NCBI GenBank assembly: GCA_963733945.1
Contig: CAVTFD010000021.1
Coordinates: forward strand, 307,216-371,215
Length of the DNA stretch: 64,000 nt
From: AP-15 sp963733945
GTDB lineage: Bacteria > Pseudomonadota > Alphaproteobacteria > ATCC43930 > CGMCC-115725
Reading direction: 5' to 3'
A program made the translations under genes and the position numbers. Below, in pieces: positions 35,244-44,863 of this stretch (the first letter of the stretch is position 1; every line of letters starts with the position of its first letter). A model generated the notes under the pieces. It was given only the letters and a program-made list of their open reading frames with translations. It was not told where the DNA came from and searched no databases.

Positions 35244-36962
35244 TTACTCCGCCGCGCTGCGGATCAGACCCGGCCCGCTCGACAGGAAATGGTCGAGCAC
35301 CTGCCCCGGCCCCTTGGCGAGCGGACGGTAATCGCGCCCGTCGAACACCTCGACGCCGTTGACAAAGACGCCGTGGACGCCCTTCGGGTCGCGGATCGTG
35401 CGCGGCCCGCCGCCCGGCAAATCGTTGATGCGGCGCGCCGGTGACACCCCGACATTGTCCAGGTCGAACAGCAGCAAATCGGCAAAGGCGCCGGTCTCGA
35501 TCCGGCCGCGATCGGGGATGCCGTAAAGCCCAGCCTGATGGCTGGTCAACCGGCGCACTCCCTCCGGCAGGTCGAACAAGCCGCGCTCGCGCACCCAATG
35601 CCCGAGCAGGTACAGCCCGAACCCGGCGTCGCACAAATACATCAGATGCGCGCCGGCATCGGACAACGCCACGACCCCGGCGGGATGCCTTAGCAATTCG
35701 GCCACACCCTCGTCGACGGCATTGAAGAACAGGCCGAGAAACGCCGTCTGCAGATCCTCTTCGAGGCCGAGATCGAGCATCACGTCGAGCGGGTCGCGCC
35801 CTTGATCGCGGGCGATGTCGGCGATGTTGCGGTTGGCGAGCCCGGCATTCTTGCGCATTGCAGGCACCGCGACGACGACCCGGTTCCAATTGCCTTGAAA
35901 CACCGTTCCCGGCCGCGGCTGCGCCAAATTCTGGCGGAACCGCTCGCGGAAGCCCGGATCGCGGAACACCGATTTCAGTTGTTCGGGTGAGAATGCCTTG
36001 ATCGGCTCGAAGGCTTCGTGGCTGTAGAACGGATAGGCGCTCGCCAGGGTGAAATCGAACGATAAGGGCTGACAGGTTAGCTGGATATGCACATTGTTGC
36101 CGCGGGCCTGTGCGGCGGAGCACGCGTCGAACATCTCGATCGCGCGGCGCGGGTATTGCTCGTTGTAGAGCGCCAATGCCGTGCCCATGAAGATGCGGCG
36201 GCCGTGGCGCCCGGCGATCTCTTCCATCTCGGCGACGGGTCGCTGACCCGACGAGATCTCGACGACCCCCTTGCCCCGCGCGCCCATCGCGCCGACCAGC
36301 GCGTCGAACTCGCCCAGATCGCTGATCGTCGATGGCATCGGCACGCCGCCCCAGCCGGAATGGTTCAGCGAATAGGAGGCGCCGAGCCCGACCGCGCCCT
36401 GGCTCATCGCCTCCGCCACCAGCCGCTTCATTTCGCCGAGTTCGTCTGATGTCGGCTGTTTGCGGACCGAGGCGTCCTCGCCCATGACCGCGGTGCGCAC
36501 CGCGGAGTGGCCGACAAACACCGCGAGATTGGCATAGGGCGCACGCCGCCGGACCGCAGCGAGGTATTCGGCAAAGCTCTCGAATTCCCAATTGATGCCG
36601 GCGCGCAACGCGTCGATGTCCATGCCCTCAACGACCGCCAGGTTGCGCATGATCAGATCGCGCAATGCGGGCGGGCTTGGGACGATGCCAAAGCCGCAAT
36701 TCCCCATGACGGCGGTGGTGACGCCGAGCGACGGCGACGGCGACAGGGTCGCGTCCCAGGTGACCTGCGCGTCGTAATGGGTGTGGATGTCGATGATCCC
36801 CGGCATCAGGGTCAGCCCGCCGGCGTCGACCACCCGATCGGCGGTGCGGCCGACCTCGCCGATATCAGCGATCCGCCCGTTCTCGACCGCGATATCGGCC
36901 CGCCGCGGCTCACGCCCGAGCCCGTCGACAAGCGTCGCCCCGCGAATCACCAGATCATACAT
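35244..36962 (-). CDS. amidohydrolase, N-acyl-D-amino-acid deacylase family
   Basis: A 572-residue metal-dependent hydrolase. ATG 36962 follows TTAGGAGGAGGGG. It begins MYDLVIRGATLVDGLGREPR and shows the amidohydrolase metal motif GIIDIHTHYDAQVTWD at about residue 65; GLGASYSLNHSG, EISSGQRPV and ALSDAGAHLMYLCD are typical of the D-aminoacylase branch. The C-terminal small beta-sandwich has GRIETGAFADLLLFD. It would remove acyl groups from D-amino acids or similar amides. It converges on the LigB-LigA gene. Confidence 0.9.
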   Translation of the reverse strand: MYDLVIRGATLVDGLGREPRRADIAVENGRIADIGEVGRTADRVVDAGGLTLMPGIIDIHTHYDAQVTWDATLSPSPSLGVTTAVMGNCGFGIVPSPPALRDLIMRNLAVVEGMDIDALRAGINWEFESFAEYLAAVRRRAPYANLAVFVGHSAVRTAVMGEDASVRKQPTSDELGEMKRLVAEAMSQGAVGLGASYSLNHSGWGGVPMPSTISDLGEFDALVGAMGARGKGVVEISSGQRPVAEMEEIAGRHGRRIFMGTALALYNEQYPRRAIEMFDACSAAQARGNNVHIQLTCQPLSFDFTLASAYPFYSHEAFEPIKAFSPEQLKSVFRDPGFRERFRQNLAQPRPGTVFQGNWNRVVVAVPAMRKNAGLANRNIADIARDQGRDPLDVMLDLGLEEDLQTAFLGLFFNAVDEGVAELLRHPAGVVALSDAGAHLMYLCDAGFGLYLLGHWVRERGLFDLPEGVRRLTSHQAGLYGIPDRGRIETGAFADLLLFDLDNVGVSPARRINDLPGGGPRTIRDPKGVHGVFVNGVEVFDGRDYRPLAKGPGQVLDHFLSSGPGLIRSAAE

Positions 36963-37130
36963 ACGACCCCTCCTCCTAACGCCGGAAGCGGACTCTAGAC
37001 CCAGCGCGCCGCTCCCGCCAGCGCAGCGCGCCGCCATTAACATTCCAGTCTTTTGTTTGATAATGTCGTTTATCCGCTGCTGTAGGGCCAGTAGCTGCGC
37101 GTGGGCGAGGGATGCAGGAGAGGGAGGGAG

Positions 37131-37670
37131 ATGGATTTGCCAGCACCGGTCTTAGCGGCGATAGTAGCAGGAATCGTGTCCTTAATTGTCGGTTTCACGA
37201 CAGCTATCGTGACAATGCGAGTGGCTGATCGCCAAGCTCTGGTGAATGAAAAAATTGCACAGCTAAAAAACGATATAGATGAGCGCATAGCTAATCAAAA
37301 GCTTAATATTGAGCAACAACAAGCTAATCGACGACCCTTCTTGCAAAAGCAACTAGAGCTATGCTTTGAGGCCACAGATGCCGCCGCGCGCTTAGCTACT
37401 GAAATAAAATTAGATGAATTGGAAAAATCTCGACTGGCATTTTGGCGATTATATTGGGGAATTTTGAGTCTCGTAGAAGACCAGGCCGTGGAGAGGACGA
37501 TGTATAAACTGGGAGAAATCGTTCCGAAGAAACCGATCGATTCTTCTCAACCACTGCCTATGGAGGCGCTTCAAGTCCCGGCGTACGAACTTGCCCACGC
37601 TGCACGGGATTTGATGCGCAAAAGTTGGGACGTGGATCTGCCCGTTCTGAGGAAGGGTCAGACACCGTGA
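37131..37670 (+). CDS. membrane-anchored coiled-coil protein of unknown function
   Basis: A 179-residue protein from ATG 37131 (GGGAGGGAG before it). Residues 3-30 form one transmembrane helix (LAAIVAGIVSLIVGFTTAIV), then a long charged helix (residues 40-75, KIAQLKNDIDERIANQKLNI) predicted as coiled coil, then a helical C-terminal domain. The layout of an N-terminal anchor plus cytoplasmic helical domain recurs in accessory membrane proteins of defence loci, but no family was recognised. GC content is clearly lower than in the flanking genes, suggesting acquisition. Downstream lie an integrase remnant and the DUF4062 gene on the same strand. Confidence 0.7.
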   Translation: MDLPAPVLAAIVAGIVSLIVGFTTAIVTMRVADRQALVNEKIAQLKNDIDERIANQKLNIEQQQANRRPFLQKQLELCFEATDAAARLATEIKLDELEKSRLAFWRLYWGILSLVEDQAVERTMYKLGEIVPKKPIDSSQPLPMEALQVPAYELAHAARDLMRKSWDVDLPVLRKGQTP

Positions 37671-37830
37671 ATACGCCGATCGCCGCTCCCGTTCGTCGGC
37701 CCGCTATGCCGGCTCTTGTCGCTGCCGACGGGGATCGCGCGTCGATGCGCTTCTTTGAATATTTTGCGGCAACATCAGCAACCCGCATACGCGGCGGACC
37801 TGTTACCCAAGGGGCCGCCGTTCCGCACGA
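37667..37830 (+). pseudogene. tyrosine recombinase/integrase N-terminal remnant
   Basis: From GTG 37667 (overlapping the previous stop as GTGA) one reads VNTPIAAPVRRPAMPALVAA and ASMRFFEYFA; one frame over the text continues NISNPHTRR. Together this matches the start of XerC/phage-type SAM-like N-terminal domains (RF.EFFA.NI.NP.TRRAY). Beyond about 37830 nothing of the catalytic domain is visible; 37831-38158 shows no gene. The fragment indicates that an integrating element once had an end here. Confidence 0.5.
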
Positions 37831-38158
37831 TCGGTCGCGGTATCGTCCGAGAGGCCCTTCTGGTGTTGCACGCGATTGCGTGGCATCGATCTCTCCTGAA
37901 AATCTACGTGTTTTCAGGATTGTAATTCTTCAATCCTCGGCTGAGTGTCGATGGTAAGCAGTAACCCGATTATCACGTGGAGGCGGTGAGGGAGGGACGC
38001 CCTGGCCCTCCGGAGACCGTTTGACCATCCATGCGCGAGCGCCGCCTCGGCTCAAAGCCGGTCAACATACCTGATGGGACTGAGCACTCGCCCCGTCGGT
38101 TGGTCTTCCGAACCGGAGCGGCGGGTGAGATACTGTTTCCACGCCACCTCGAACCGAG

Positions 38159-39526
38159 ATGAAAAAACCGCCACGGATTATGCTGTCAACTGGCTTCCTC
38201 AGCCGGAGACATTCCCACAAGGTGGTGCTCCAGGAGATGGCTAGCCTCGGTTTGCAGCCCCTGGACGTTCTACTCGACGGCGCTCCGATTGGCCCCGAAC
38301 CTGGCCCCAACCCCGCATCAGAGTTAATGCGCCGAGCGGATGCCTATCTGACCATCATCGATACTCAATACGTCATGACGCGCATTAGGTCGCAATCAAA
38401 ATATATCGACTCAGAATTCGAGGAGGCCGTGAAGGCCGGACTTCCGATTGGCTTGCTTGTTATGGAGACGACCAAGTCCGCGCCACCGCGCGTGAGCGCT
38501 TTGCTGAATCAGACCGTAGACAAATTTAGGGCACTTCAAACGAAGCACGGCTCATCCTCAGGATCGATAACAGTTCGCCAGGCCCCGCTCAATTCATACC
38601 GAAGCGAAATTCGCGCCATTCTGTCAACGCTAAGCTCTGGTTTGGGGGAAAGTGGTAATGCTGATCCTACCAAGGTCCTACCAACAATCCCCGATCAGTC
38701 CTTGGCACCCGTTCGCGTCGAAGAACGTCGTGGACGAGTCTCGCTGATAAGCGACCGAGACAGCGCGCTCGCAGCCACCGAAGTGGATTTCGACCGGTGG
38801 CGTGATCCGGTTCTTGACCACATTCAGGAACTAATGTCAGGCGATTTCCGTCGTGGGACCAACCATAGTCGCGCACGCGACCGCCTCAGCGCTCTCGCCG
38901 CGCTATTCACCGGCACTGTCACCATGGTGAAGGAACGGCAATTCCGCATCGGCTACGAGATCGAACGCTTCGAAGGCCTGATTTCAGCGTATCGATCGGG
39001 TGCCGACGATATGCCAGCTCTGAATGCTGCCGTGTTCGAAGACCTTGAACGCCTCCGCATTGCCCTCGTGATGGGAATTGGCAAGCTGGAACGATGGTTC
39101 GAATTCCGCCGCGCAGCATCAGATGATCCCATGCGGGAAGGCAGCGCCAATCCTGTAGTGGTGAGCGTGGCGATTAACGAGATGGCGGACCAAATGGAGG
39201 CGCAACTAAAATATTTTGACCCCGAGCTGCCACACACCTTCCGCTTCCTTGCAGAAGCAACAAAGGATCCGTTGGGCGCGACCAAAACCGTCATCTATGG
39301 CACGGTGAAAAGTGCGGAGAACGTAACGATTTTCCTAGGCCAGCGGGCATTGGGCATCGGAAGCAAGGCTCTCGGGGCGGTTGAACAGCATATCACAACA
39401 GCCGTTGCGGCCTCGCTGATCGCCGGCCTGTCCGCTGCAGCTCTAAAGATTTCCGGGGCGCTCCCAACAGCCTGGGCCTGGCTCAGGCCGTTGCTCGATG
39501 CCCTAGCGAAAGGGGCTGGGGGATAG
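38159..39526 (+). CDS. DUF4062/TIR-like domain protein with C-terminal membrane segment
   Basis: A 455-residue protein. Residues 1-130 resemble the DUF4062 fold, a TIR/STIR-like module: IMLSTGFLSRRHSHKVVLQE, then RRADAYLTIIDTQYV, then SKYIDSEFEEAVKAGLPIGL with the acidic residue typical of these folds, and a cysteine-free hydrophobic core. Residues 200-400 are mostly helical and charged. Near the end a hydrophobic stretch (TAVAASLIAGLSAAALKISG and AWAWLRPLLDAL) probably inserts in the membrane. TIR-like sensor/effector plus membrane segment is the layout of several abortive-infection effectors. No ribosome site is strong. Function is inferred, not shown. Confidence 0.65.
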   Translation: MKKPPRIMLSTGFLSRRHSHKVVLQEMASLGLQPLDVLLDGAPIGPEPGPNPASELMRRADAYLTIIDTQYVMTRIRSQSKYIDSEFEEAVKAGLPIGLLVMETTKSAPPRVSALLNQTVDKFRALQTKHGSSSGSITVRQAPLNSYRSEIRAILSTLSSGLGESGNADPTKVLPTIPDQSLAPVRVEERRGRVSLISDRDSALAATEVDFDRWRDPVLDHIQELMSGDFRRGTNHSRARDRLSALAALFTGTVTMVKERQFRIGYEIERFEGLISAYRSGADDMPALNAAVFEDLERLRIALVMGIGKLERWFEFRRAASDDPMREGSANPVVVSVAINEMADQMEAQLKYFDPELPHTFRFLAEATKDPLGATKTVIYGTVKSAENVTIFLGQRALGIGSKALGAVEQHITTAVAASLIAGLSAAALKISGALPTAWAWLRPLLDALAKGAGG

Positions 39527-39601
39527 CCACCAGGCTTGGGCCGCGCCCCGGCGGAGGACGGGGCCTAACCTCTCTAAAGCCTTGATAAGGCTAAAAAACA
39601 T

Positions 39602-40893
39602 CAGCAAGCGTAGGGCGGAACAGCGCAGCGCCTTCCGCCTTTTTACCGGCGTCGGGTCTTGACGATCTTTATTGACCTTTCACCCGCAAGCCCCTTCGCA
39701 TATGCAGCTCACTCGTCGACGCTACGACATTTGGGCAAGAGCCCCGGCGGAACTGGCGGAGGCGGAATCCGCTGCGCTGTTCCACCCTACACCTGGCCCG
39801 ACACCTGGCCCGCAAATCGAAATAGCAAATTGCCGGAATTCCCGGAAGTGTGAGCCCGCGACCTGTTTGCAAATCGCGCGCTCACTCCGCTATGTGGAAC
39901 CACGGCAGGTGTTCGTCACGGAATACGTGCCGTGTTGGCTTAAGGTCGGCCGCGCGATCAAACGCGCCGATATGGAAATGTGTTTCGGTCGGCAAGCCCG
40001 CGCTTTCGCAGGTCAATGTCGATCCGCACCGGCTGCAGAACCCGCGCCGGGTTCGCCCCGGCGTCGAATCGAATTTCGTTATCTCGCCCCGCGTGACCGT
40101 ATAAGCCGTTCGTTCGACCGCAACAAAAACCGACGCGGGTGCGCCGCTATGCTTACGGCAACTTTCACAATGGCACCAATACACGCCTTTCGGTTGACCG
40201 GTAGCAATAAAACGGATGGCGCCGCACAGGCAGCCACCTTCGAATTGGTCAGCAAGCGTAGGGCGGAACAGCACAGCGCCTTCCGCCTTTTTCCCGGCGC
40301 CGGGTCTTGACGATCTTTATTGGCTCGGCGTTGACCTTTCACCCGCGAGCCCTTCGCATTTGCTGCTCACTCGTCGACGCTACGACAGTCGGGGCAAGGG
40401 CCCCGGCGGGACTGGTGGAGGCGGAATGCGCTGCGCTGTTCCGCCCTACACCTGGCTCGCAAATCTAAATAGCAAATTCCCGGCGTCGGAAGTGTGAGCC
40501 CGCGACCTGTTTGCAGATCGCGCGCTCACGCCGCTATGTGGAACCACGGCAGGTGTTCGTCACGGAATACGTGCCGAGTGGGCTTAAGGTCGGCCGCGCG
40601 ATCAAACGCGCCGATATGGAAATGTGTTTCAGTCGGCAAGCCCGCGCTTTCGCAGGTCAATGTTGATCCGCACCGGCTGCAGAACCCGCGCCGGGTTCGC
40701 CCCGGCGTCGAATCGAATTTCGTTATCTCGCCCCGCGTGACCTTATAAGCCGTTCGTTCGAACGCGACAAAAACCGACGCGGGTGCGCCGCTATGCTTAC
40801 GGCAACTTTCACAATGGCACCAATACACGCCTTTCGGTTGACTAGTAGCGATAAAACGGACGGCGCCGCACAGGCAGCCACCTTCGAGTTGGT
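39602..40893. repeat. tandem duplication of a ~0.65-kb segment carrying a GFA-family gene
   Basis: Copy 1 is 39602-40249 (648 bp), copy 2 is 40250-40893 (644 bp). Both begin CAGCAAGCGTAGGGCGGAAC and end in the codons just before the GGCLCG motif of the GFA gene. Copies are nearly identical in the coding part and differ by small indels in the non-coding left half (39602-39881 / 40250-40525), which also has the inverted CGCTGCGCTGTTC...CCTACAC element at its centre. The 355-bp stretch before the first gene is this repeat arm and holds no other gene. Confidence 0.9.
39882..40274 (-). CDS. GFA-family (CENP-V/GFA) zinc protein, duplicate copy 1
   Basis: A 130-residue protein of the glutathione-dependent formaldehyde-activating (GFA) domain family. 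Zinc ligands are visible in GGCLCGAIRF, CHCESCRKHSG and GFCSRCGST. It is nearly identical to copy 2 but its original start was lost at the duplication junction: the first nine residues (MLFRPTLAD) are encoded by the left arm of the next repeat copy, starting at GTG 40274. Function of these proteins is mostly unknown; some bind or transfer one-carbon adducts. It may or may not be expressed. Confidence 0.8.
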   Translation of the reverse strand: MLFRPTLADQFEGGCLCGAIRFIATGQPKGVYWCHCESCRKHSGAPASVFVAVERTAYTVTRGEITKFDSTPGRTRRGFCSRCGSTLTCESAGLPTETHFHIGAFDRAADLKPTRHVFRDEHLPWFHIAE

Positions 40894-40909
40894 CCGTCAC
40901 ACCGCTCAT
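40526..40909 (-). CDS. GFA-family (CENP-V/GFA) zinc protein, duplicate copy 2
   Basis: A 127-residue GFA-domain protein from ATG 40909 with GGAGGATCAAGG upstream; the longer frame to 40969 is unlikely. Zinc motifs GGCLCGAVRF, CHCESCRKHSG and GFCSRCGST are intact, and it ends DEHLPWFHIAA. It differs from copy 1 by about six substitutions over 115 shared residues. It is the ancestral copy, since it keeps a natural start and ribosome site. Confidence 0.88.
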   Translation of the reverse strand: MSGVTDQLEGGCLCGAVRFIATSQPKGVYWCHCESCRKHSGAPASVFVAFERTAYKVTRGEITKFDSTPGRTRRGFCSRCGSTLTCESAGLPTETHFHIGAFDRAADLKPTRHVFRDEHLPWFHIAA

Positions 40910-40969
40910 GACCTTGATCCTCCCTCGTGTATTAGGGTCGGTAATAAGTGGCAACGACCGGATTATCAA

Positions 40970-41274
40970 GTAGAGATGCGCGAAGGGGCGAAATGCGTCT
41001 TACAGCGGAACCGGCAACAACAAAGTTGCCATGATCGCGTGATAGGCTCTTCCCTCGGTGTTGCTGGATAATAGGCGGCAGGGTTGGCTGGGACGAAGCG
41101 AAGGACAGCTGATATTTCGCTGCAAATAACAGCAAAAGCGGCAAAGCGGCCGGGTGGCGGTTGCCGAGATTTGGGCAATCTGGTGGGACGGCTGTGTCAG
41201 GCGGGCGTTACAACCAGAGCACGATTTCGCGCTGCTGATTTGCTGCAGAAGCAGCCAGCTTTTTTCGCTTCTCA
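40970..41274. other. 305-bp intergenic region, nothing identified
   Basis: The stretch lies between the divergent GFA copy 2 and the phosphoesterase gene. Open frames here have no protein character. It should carry both promoters, but none is obvious. Confidence 0.3.
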
Positions 41275-42324
41275 ATGAAGGGTTGTACCCTGCTTTGCCG
41301 CCAAGCATGGCGCGCCATCGCCGGCGGGTTGGGCGCGCTCGTCCTATTCGCCGCATGGCCGGCCGTGTCCGCCGTGTGGATACCGGACCATGTGGTCATC
41401 GTTATCGAAGAAAATCTCTCGCCGCGCAATCTCGTCTCCGAACTGACCTATTTGACCGGTCTTATGCGCGACAATGCGAACTTCACCAATTCGCACGCCA
41501 TCGACCACCCCTCGCAGCCCAATTACCTGGCCCTGTTCTCGGGCGACGCGCAAGCCACCGGGTCGGGGGCAAAACGCAATCCCGACGGCTCCAACCCGAT
41601 CGTCGGCGGTCATACCCAGGTCGGCACCGACGACCCGCCGGCCGACACTCCCCTCGACACGCCCAATCTCGGGGCGGCGCTGATCCGCGCCGGCCACAGC
41701 TTTGTCGGATATGCCGAGGATCTCCCATATCCTAGCTTCACCGGCATCTCGCACACCGGCCCAGCGGGAAGCGGCATCGACTATCAGCGCAAGCACAATC
41801 CGTGGGTCAATTGGCAGGCGGCGAGCGACACCGCCATCGGCCGCAACCAGCTGCCCTCCACGGTCAATCTGCCGTTTACCGCCTTTCCCACCGACGATGC
41901 CGGCTTTGCCCGGTTGCCGACAGTGGCCATCGTCGTACCCAATCAGATCAACGACGCGCACGGATCATCGGCCGCTCCGCCCGGGACCAATTACGGTCTC
42001 GCGATGGACGCCTGGCTGCGCGCCCACATCGAGCCTTACCGACGCTGGGCGATGACGCACAACAGCCTGCTGATCATCACCTGGGATGAAGACGAGGACG
42101 ATTATACCCCGGTCACCGACGCCGCGGGCGCGCGCGTCGCCAAGCGCTACATCAACCTGATACCGACGGTGATGGCGGGGCAGGGGGTCGCGCCGGGCAA
42201 ATACGACGAGCGCATCGACCACTTTTCCGTGCTGCGGACGATCGAGGATTTCTACGGGCTGGCGCCGCTCGCCCGCGGCGACGCGGAAGCGCGGCCGATC
42301 GTCGGCCCGTTCCGGAAGCCGTGA
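41275..42324 (+). CDS. secreted phosphoesterase (AcpA/phospholipase C-type family)
   Basis: A 349-residue protein with a signal peptide (AIAGGLGALVLFAAWPAVSA). The mature part has the alkaline-phosphatase-like phosphoesterase pattern: HVVIVIEENLSPRNLV with metal ligands, SHAIDHPSQPNYLALFSGDA with the likely nucleophile region, and LIITWDEDEDD plus RIDHFSVLRTIEDFYGL near the end. Family members are acid phosphatases and phospholipase C enzymes acting in the periplasm or outside. It would help obtain phosphate. No phosphate-box was searched for. Confidence 0.85.
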   Translation: MKGCTLLCRQAWRAIAGGLGALVLFAAWPAVSAVWIPDHVVIVIEENLSPRNLVSELTYLTGLMRDNANFTNSHAIDHPSQPNYLALFSGDAQATGSGAKRNPDGSNPIVGGHTQVGTDDPPADTPLDTPNLGAALIRAGHSFVGYAEDLPYPSFTGISHTGPAGSGIDYQRKHNPWVNWQAASDTAIGRNQLPSTVNLPFTAFPTDDAGFARLPTVAIVVPNQINDAHGSSAAPPGTNYGLAMDAWLRAHIEPYRRWAMTHNSLLIITWDEDEDDYTPVTDAAGARVAKRYINLIPTVMAGQGVAPGKYDERIDHFSVLRTIEDFYGLAPLARGDAEARPIVGPFRKP

Positions 42325-42498
42325 CCGGGCTGGCAGGGCGTTGACCCGAAGGCTGACAGCGCCAGAGCGTGAGGTAGCCTTCCGGCGTCTCAGACGGGCG
42401 TCGCCACCCACCTCACCCCCGCCCTCTCCCCCCAACAGGCGGAGAGGGAGATCGTGCAGCGGCGAACGTGCCGCGCAGGCGGTTGCAAATCGTAACGG

Positions 42499-43894
42499 TC
42501 AGGCCGGGATGGTCAACGCGATCAGCTTGTTGGCGGCGCGCTCGGCGCGGTCGAGGTGGCGGCAGGTGTCAATCAATTCCGCGAATTGAGTTTCGGAGAT
42601 GGCAAGTCCCGGGCCGACCGGGCGAATGCGTCTCGCTTCTTCTTCGAAATCCCAGATGAATTCGCGGCCAGTGCCTTCTTTGGTGAAACTGCGGCCGTCC
42701 TTCAAGAACACCGTGATGCGCGGGCCGAACAGGGTGCGGCGCACCGTCGGGATCAGAGTTACGCGGTGCATCAGCTCGAGCACCGCCGGCGGGTCGCTCT
42801 CACCGGGGGCCGGCCGGTCGCCGCGCAACAGCGGATAGCCGCGCGCGACGGCGCCATAGGCGGTGAAATACTGCGTGCTGCCGATTTGTGGCGGGTTGTC
42901 GATACCGCGGCTCGGAAAGGCCGGGCTCGGATATTCGGTCTCCAGCCAGTTGACCAAGGCCTCGATATGGTCGATGTCCTGGTGACGAATGTCGTGCTCT
43001 TCGCACAGTTTCGCGGTCACGTCGATATGGGCGATGTTGTAGCCGGCGGTCGAATAGATCCGGTACAGGGTTTCGAGAAAGATCCAGTCGCGGCCCAGGC
43101 CTTGGGTAATCTTGGCCATATCGGTGCGGTTGTCGCCGGTAAAGCTGTAGCGCAATTCGCCGCGATTGTTGCCGGCATAGGCATGGTAGAAGCCGGCCTC
43201 GCCCTCCAATGTCGTTTCGCCGCCCGGCGTTCCGTGCTTGGCCAATGCGACCGCCAGCAAGCGCGTTGCGCACCGCGCCGCCCTCACGCAGTGAACGGCC
43301 GCCGCTGCGCGCGCCTTCGAGATTGCCGGCAGCGAGATTGACGCATTGGGCGATCGCGCCGTTGATCTGGTTCGCATCGAGGCCCCCGAGTTTGGCGGCG
43401 ACAATCGCGGCGCCGAAGATGCCGAACACCGGACCGGCGTGAAAGCCGCGCGACATCACCGTCGGAATGAACTCGGCGGCCATCCGCTCCATGACTTCGT
43501 AACCGGCAGCAACCGCGGTCAGAAACGCTTGGCCCGAAGCGCCGGTCACCTCCGCCGCCACGAGAGCCGCCGGCAGGATCGCCGTGCCGGGGTGGGTCAG
43601 CATCCGAAAAGTGTCCCACTTGCCGCCGGCGAAGATCGTCTCGGTGTTGACAAACGCGGCCCCAGCTTTGGTGAGTTTCGCGCCATCGCACAGCACGGTC
43701 GCAACCCCGCCGCCGCCTGCCTCCTCCGCCTGCATCAGCCCCAGCGCCTGTTTGCTGGCCGGCATATCGTGGGCGACGAGCGCCGAGGACAATGCCTCCA
43801 AGGTGACACCCTTGGCCCGGTCGATCACAGCGGGCGGCAGGTCCTGGTATTTGAGGTTGGCCACGAACGCGGCGAACTCGCGACTCAGCGACAT
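42499..43894 (-). pseudogene. MmgE/PrpD-family protein, frameshifted
   Basis: The 5' part (from 43894) encodes a normal MmgE/PrpD start: REFAAFVANLKYQDLPPAVI, KGVTLEALSSALVA, and AGGKWDTFRMLTHPGTAILP. At about 43258-43264 the reading frame slips, and the rest (LLAVALAKHGTPGGETTLEG to LDRAERAANKLIALTIPA) continues one frame over to a stop at 42499. Removing one base yields about 464 residues, the family norm. Relatives include 2-methylcitrate dehydratase, but the immediate substrate is unknown. Confidence 0.8.
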
Positions 43895-44041
43895 GGCAGT
43901 TTCCTCTCACAGGAAATTGAACTCTATGGCTAAGGTTATACCGCTATTCCTGCGACCCCGAGCGTCTGTGGATCCCTTGCCCATCGCGCCTGCAAATCCT
44001 GCGGACTTGACCGGTCCGATGCTGTGCCCAGTAACGGAAAC

Positions 44042-44863
44042 ATGAACGACGGCGGCCGCGCGTCCGTGGCGCCAATACTGGCGGACAAGGATTTTGCGGC
44101 GGCATCGGTCTTCGAGCCGGCAAACCTGTTGCGCGAGGCGCGGCGCCAGAAGGGGCTGGCGGCCGCGGATGTCCCGGAAATCTGCATCCTCGACCCCGAC
44201 GGCGACATTCTGCGCGGGCTGCGCCAATCCGGGGAGGCGCGGCGTTCGCCAGGTTGGGCGTGCTACCACACCGATCTCTACGAGTTCGACTACGGCCCCG
44301 AGCGTTTCGGCATTATCGGCTGCGCGGTCGGCGCCCCGTTTGCGGTGCTGCTGGCGGAACAGCTCTTCGTCTCCGGCTGCCACCTTCTGATCAGCATGAC
44401 CTCGGCCGGTCAGATTGTCGCCCGAGGGCCAACCCCCTATTTCGTATTGATCGACCGCGCCCTTCGAGATGAAGGTACGAGCTACCATTACTTGCCGCCT
44501 GCGGAATTTGCCGAGGCCGACGCCGCGCTGGCCGGCAGCGCTTTCGGGGTCCTTTCGGACCTGGCCGAACCGGTCTACCGCGGCGCCTCGTGGACGACCG
44601 ATGCGCCATTTCGCGAGACCTCCGGCGCGATCGAACGGTGCCGTGCCCAAAATATCCTGGCTGTCGAGATGGAAGCGGCGGCGCTCTACGCTTTCGCCCG
44701 GGCGCGCGGGAAGCCGGTTCTGTGCTTCGCGCATGTGACGAACCGGATGGCCGTGGTTGCCGGCGATTTCGAAAAGGGCGAAGCCGACGGGGCCAAGGCT
44801 TCCTTGGCAGTGATCGCCGCCGCGGCGCGGGCCTGGCGCGGCACTGCCGGCCCTCGGCGATGA
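44042..44863 (+). CDS. nucleoside phosphorylase family protein
   Basis: A 273-residue enzyme of the PNP/UDP phosphorylase fold. Visible motifs are IIGCAVGAPFAVLLAEQLFV, the phosphate/ribose region LLISMTSAGQIVARG, and the substrate motif NILAVEMEAAALYAFARARGK (EMEAA) near residue 205. It would cleave the N-glycosidic bond of a nucleoside or nucleoside-like group. ATG 44042 is preferred. Its stop overlaps the next gene as ATGA, so it is the first gene of the six-gene operon running to 49379. In other bacteria a nucleoside phosphorylase of this type accompanies radical SAM and glycosyltransferase genes. Confidence 0.85.
   Translation: MNDGGRASVAPILADKDFAAASVFEPANLLREARRQKGLAAADVPEICILDPDGDILRGLRQSGEARRSPGWACYHTDLYEFDYGPERFGIIGCAVGAPFAVLLAEQLFVSGCHLLISMTSAGQIVARGPTPYFVLIDRALRDEGTSYHYLPPAEFAEADAALAGSAFGVLSDLAEPVYRGASWTTDAPFRETSGAIERCRAQNILAVEMEAAALYAFARARGKPVLCFAHVTNRMAVVAGDFEKGEADGAKASLAVIAAAARAWRGTAGPRR

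Noticed and set aside
39602..40893. CRISPR array
   Set aside because: The repeat is two 0.65-kb units carrying a protein gene, not short repeats separated by unique spacers. No other regularly spaced short repeat was found in the window.
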